Shown piece after piece: positions 57,071-64,000 of a stretch of DNA of 64,000 bases. This DNA is from Seriola aureovittata (Eukaryota > Chordata > Actinopteri > Carangiformes > Carangidae): contig NC_079380.1 of NCBI RefSeq assembly GCF_021018895.1, positions 10,978,236-11,042,235 of the forward strand. Direction: 5' to 3'. The position numbers and the translations under genes were made by a program. Positions within the stretch are counted from its first letter, which is position 1, and every line of letters starts with the position of its first letter. Under the pieces are notes generated by a model. That model was given only the letters and a program-made list of their open reading frames with translations. It had not been told where the DNA came from and searched no databases.

Positions 57071-59240
57071 GACATATACACATATATAAATGTGAAACAT
57101 ACAGTAATACAAATACTGCAAATGCATTCATTTATATGTTTACAATGTAATAATAACTGTCTTTGGAACATGTAGAAGAGAAATTTCTGGTATTGTACTG
57201 TATATCATACACCATAATGACTGATACTGGAATGACTGTAGTTTTAACTGTTAGAGAAAGTGATAACCTGGAGTGTGAGCAGAATTCCGCAATTGAAATC
57301 TTCTACTACTAATCACAAATGAGTTACATATTTGTCTTTAACTCATGGTAAGCTCTGCTGATGACTGCTTCTTTTACTGCACAAGAGAAATGCTTGTTCA
57401 GCTGAAATGTGCACAGTGCAAATCTAAGCAGCAAGTTATTACGGCTCAAATGACAGCCACTGTATCTGAGCCATAATAACACTACATGATCTTGAAAGAA
57501 CTACAAAATGCAACATAATTGCCACTGTAAAAACAATAATCTTGGCTATTATTTTCCCAATGCCCTTATGAACACACAGAAGAATGCAAAATGTTTTAAT
57601 TATTGAAGTGCTGTTTTTTTTCTAATAAATGAATCTCACTATATTCATATATTTCAACATAGTGCCCCTGTCCCCCACGTTTCACCCCTGCAAGGGTGAA
57701 ATGTTTGTCTATATTATTAGGATACATGAGATGTAATTATTATTATTGTTTAAATATAAATGAATAAGCCAACTGTGAACAGTTCAAGTGTGCTGCAGCA
57801 AGTCTTGCAAATCACAGATAATTGTATCTATTTGAGTAAAAGGGATGCGAATATGTAAAATAAATACTATGGTAAATTTCTAAAAGGTTTGGTAAGTTTA
57901 CAGTTTATAGTTACAAGGTTGAATATTAAGTTATAAAAATGAAATTAAAACTATTGTGTAATTCAATGTTAATAGATGCAAAAGACACTTGGACAATTGT
58001 TATTTTCACAGTTATGTAGGCAATTTTATTATGGAGCCAATGCCCGCAATGTCTGAAAACCAGAGTTGCATAGTTTTTCAAGGACACTGAGTTTCCATAA
58101 CACCAACAACATCCTTAGAATCAAATGTGGCACCAGGATAAAGAGCTTTGATATCCAAGTAGGACTTAATATAGGTCTTATCTCAGCCTGGTTGGCAAAC
58201 ATCTTTCTTGTCCTTTTAAGGCAAGGTGTCATACCACTTGAACTTCATGGAAAAGGCCTTACATTCAATTTTATTAGAGGAATATGAGATGTGCCAATGG
58301 CCTGCAACTGTATACCAGCACCACTTGGGTGCTTCTCCAAAATTAAGTTCCAAACCTGGCTATGAGCATGTTTCATTGCAAGGGTAAGTACAGACAACAT
58401 CTCATTATAAAACGATGAAATCCCTCTCAAGTTAGTCAGAATCTAAATTTATATGAGTAAATTATTTATTGGAGCAAATTAGTGGTTCAAAAACCAGGGT
58501 GTCTATTGCACAGCAACTATTTTGGGACATACTTTATTACCATCACTCCTACATTTTGTAAGCAGAAAGAAAGTTAAATCCAATGCTTCTCTATGAAACT
58601 CACTGCATGATAATAATGTCACATGGCATTCTCTTCAAAATTAATGTATCATGTGTGAGGGATATAAAGTAGCAAAGATAAGTGTTATTTTACAGATATT
58701 GGCGATACTCATAAAATCTCCATGATACTCAGTTTTAATGTATTTCAAAGATCTGAAATGTGGACATGCTGACACTGACACTCAATACCAATGACATTTA
58801 AGTGTATCTTACTAAGAGCAAACAGTTTATGCATTAAAAAAGGGATGTGAAGGCACAACTCCAATAATAGATTATTTAAATCTTTATTTGTAAAATGAAT
58901 TATGTTTTGATCTTATTGTGTACCATACATAAAATATGAGAGAATAAAATGTACAGTATCTAATGATATAATACAATTTGAACCTTTTCTATTAGCTTAG
59001 TTTCTACCTTTTAATTTTCAGTCTTATTAAAATTGTACTAAAATTCTTATCTTGGCTTACTGGAGTGATTTAACATTTTTCAGTTGTCTTGTTTTAATAT
59101 TGTTTCAAAAATTAAGCAATGTTATATCTTACACACAAAAAAAGCCTACTAAACCTGCAATGTCACAAGATGGGTCTTAAGATGACAGGGATGTTTGACC
59201 AAATTGAGAGGCAGGCTGCTGCTGACCAGGCAGTTCCAGC
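56780..59240. other. Intergenic between xab2 and the myosin gene
   Basis: AT-rich, no gene supported. It contains the (TA)n run listed separately and a small hairpin at 57680-57701. The minus-strand frames at 58029-58430 are broken by stops and not recognisable. Confidence 0.55.
57003..57070. repeat. (TA)n microsatellite
   Basis: About 68 bp of alternating AT with a phase change (ATTATA) in the middle, which makes it self-complementary and likely length-variable. Confidence 0.9.
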
Positions 59241-59243
59241 GTC

Positions 59244-59250
59244 TATATAA
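59244..59250 (+). promoter_or_regulatory. TATA box of the myosin heavy chain gene
   Basis: TATATAA in the context GCGTCTATATAAGAAG predicts a transcription start near 59275. It is followed at 59297 by a splice donor, as expected for the short non-coding first exon of muscle myosin genes. Confidence 0.65.
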
Positions 59251-59274
59251 GAAGTAGCTTCAGACTCCTCTGAG

Positions 59275-60199
59275 AACTGAAAGGCATCCCACACAGGTTA
59301 GTGCTTTGTGTGTCTTTACACTTCTCAAATTCTATTTTACTTAATATTTCATAAATGTTGCATGACTCTTTGTTATCTAACTGACTCTGTTTGTTATGTT
59401 TTTCATGTCAAGTAATCTTTAAGAGATAATATTTTTAATCAAAGATATTATTTACAAATATTTATTTATACTTATAAACAAATTTGGCAACTACTCTTAA
59501 GAGTTCAACTACTCTTAACCTAGAAAAGCTTTGCAATGAATCTGTAATTTGATGTTCTTTGAAATATAAAAACACTTTGGATTCACTGATGAGGCTATGA
59601 AAATGGTCTTGATGGTGGTATAGGTACTCACATAACAGAGTTAATTGTAAAGGCTTATTGAGCCATAAAAGCTTCCACAAATATGTTAAAATTTAAGTAG
59701 TGTAACTGCTAGGCAGTGTAAAATGTTTTAATTTTGTGTCCTATTCAATGACCATCTCAATATCTCTTGAAAAGCATCCTTGGGCAACAACACAACTGTG
59801 CCACTCAGTTCACATACGGAGGTAAGACATTTCTGCAATAGAACAATCTCCATAATATTAAAATACGAACACTACTAAAATAATTCAACACAATTATAGA
59901 CTCTTTTGAACTTCCACCTTCTCAGTCTCATCTAAATGTTCTTAAATTGATTGAATTTCCACAACTAAATTTAAATGCCAACTTTAAAACCAACTAAACT
60001 TTATGTGTTCATGTTTAATTATCTTTTCATAGCATCTTGAGACTCCTCCAGAGACTACACCGCTCATTCTTTTTTGAAACGAGCTGAGGTATAAGCTGTC
60101 ACCATAAAAAAACGCATGAAATCTCCAATATCAGATGGAAAATACACCACAGAGATTTCATGTTGATATGTTAACTATCGTGGACTCTCATTTTTTCAG
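59275..60199 (+). other. Myosin 5' UTR exons and introns
   Basis: A non-coding exon 1 probably ends at 59296 (ACACAG, then GTTAGT). A second non-coding exon is likely at 60033-60088 (after TTTTCATAG, before GTATAAGC). The coding exon starts at 60200 after TTTTTTCAG. Vertebrate skeletal myosin genes commonly have two non-coding leader exons. The segment ending at 59821 (ACGGAG, then GTAAGAC) is an alternative. Confidence 0.5.
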
Positions 60200-60218
60200 T
60201 CTCGACTAAAGTGCCACC

Positions 60219-64000
<3,782 letters not shown>

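Noticed and set aside
58029..58430. Possible decayed coding fragment upstream of the myosin gene
   Set aside because: Three frames give short protein-like stretches, but all are broken by stops and I cannot match any to a family.

Overview
The window reads as nuclear DNA of a teleost fish. Genes are split by short introns with GT/AG borders. The protein families and their order are vertebrate: a SOUL/HEBP2-like gene, a third-type NR5A receptor, camsap3, xab2 and a fast-type myosin heavy chain. Having an NR5A gene beside camsap3 and xab2 points to a ray-finned fish. I cannot name the species.

Layout. Bases 1-11850 form an AT-rich, purine-biased minisatellite array with no believable gene. It is built from a unit of about 26 bp and a spacer of about 10 bp. 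About 22 degenerate tRNA-like modules sit in it on the minus strand, and large blocks are duplicated; one block of about 2.35 kb recurs 7,020 bp away almost unchanged. The array decays to about 13720 and is interrupted by the 3' end of a LINE (about 11850-12455) and by a 432-bp element flanked by an exact 8-bp target-site duplication (12561-12992).

Genes. A secreted SOUL-domain protein lies on + (16419-18450), and its start codon is split by an intron. An NR5A nuclear receptor, best read as nr5a5/ff1c, lies on + (20996-24345). It converges on camsap3, which lies on - (47037 to 26861, 17 coding exons plus an optional 33-nt microexon). xab2/SYF1 also lies on - (56578 to 50175, 19 coding exons) and is complete. 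The 5' part of a skeletal-type myosin heavy chain starts at 60219 on + and runs off the end of the window after 16 coding exons (683 codons plus one base).

How they relate. These genes are not an operon and do not share one pathway: nuclear receptor transcription, microtubule minus-end stabilisation, splicing/transcription-coupled repair, muscle contraction and haem/tetrapyrrole binding. The informative link is synteny. CAMSAP3 and XAB2 are neighbours on human 19p13.2, while the other human CAMSAP genes lie on the same chromosomes as NR5A1 and NR5A2. The fish receptor here therefore looks like the third member of an ancient NR5A-CAMSAP pair, which mammals have lost. Exon borders were read by eye. 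Reading frame holds across every junction in all four complete or partial multi-exon models.
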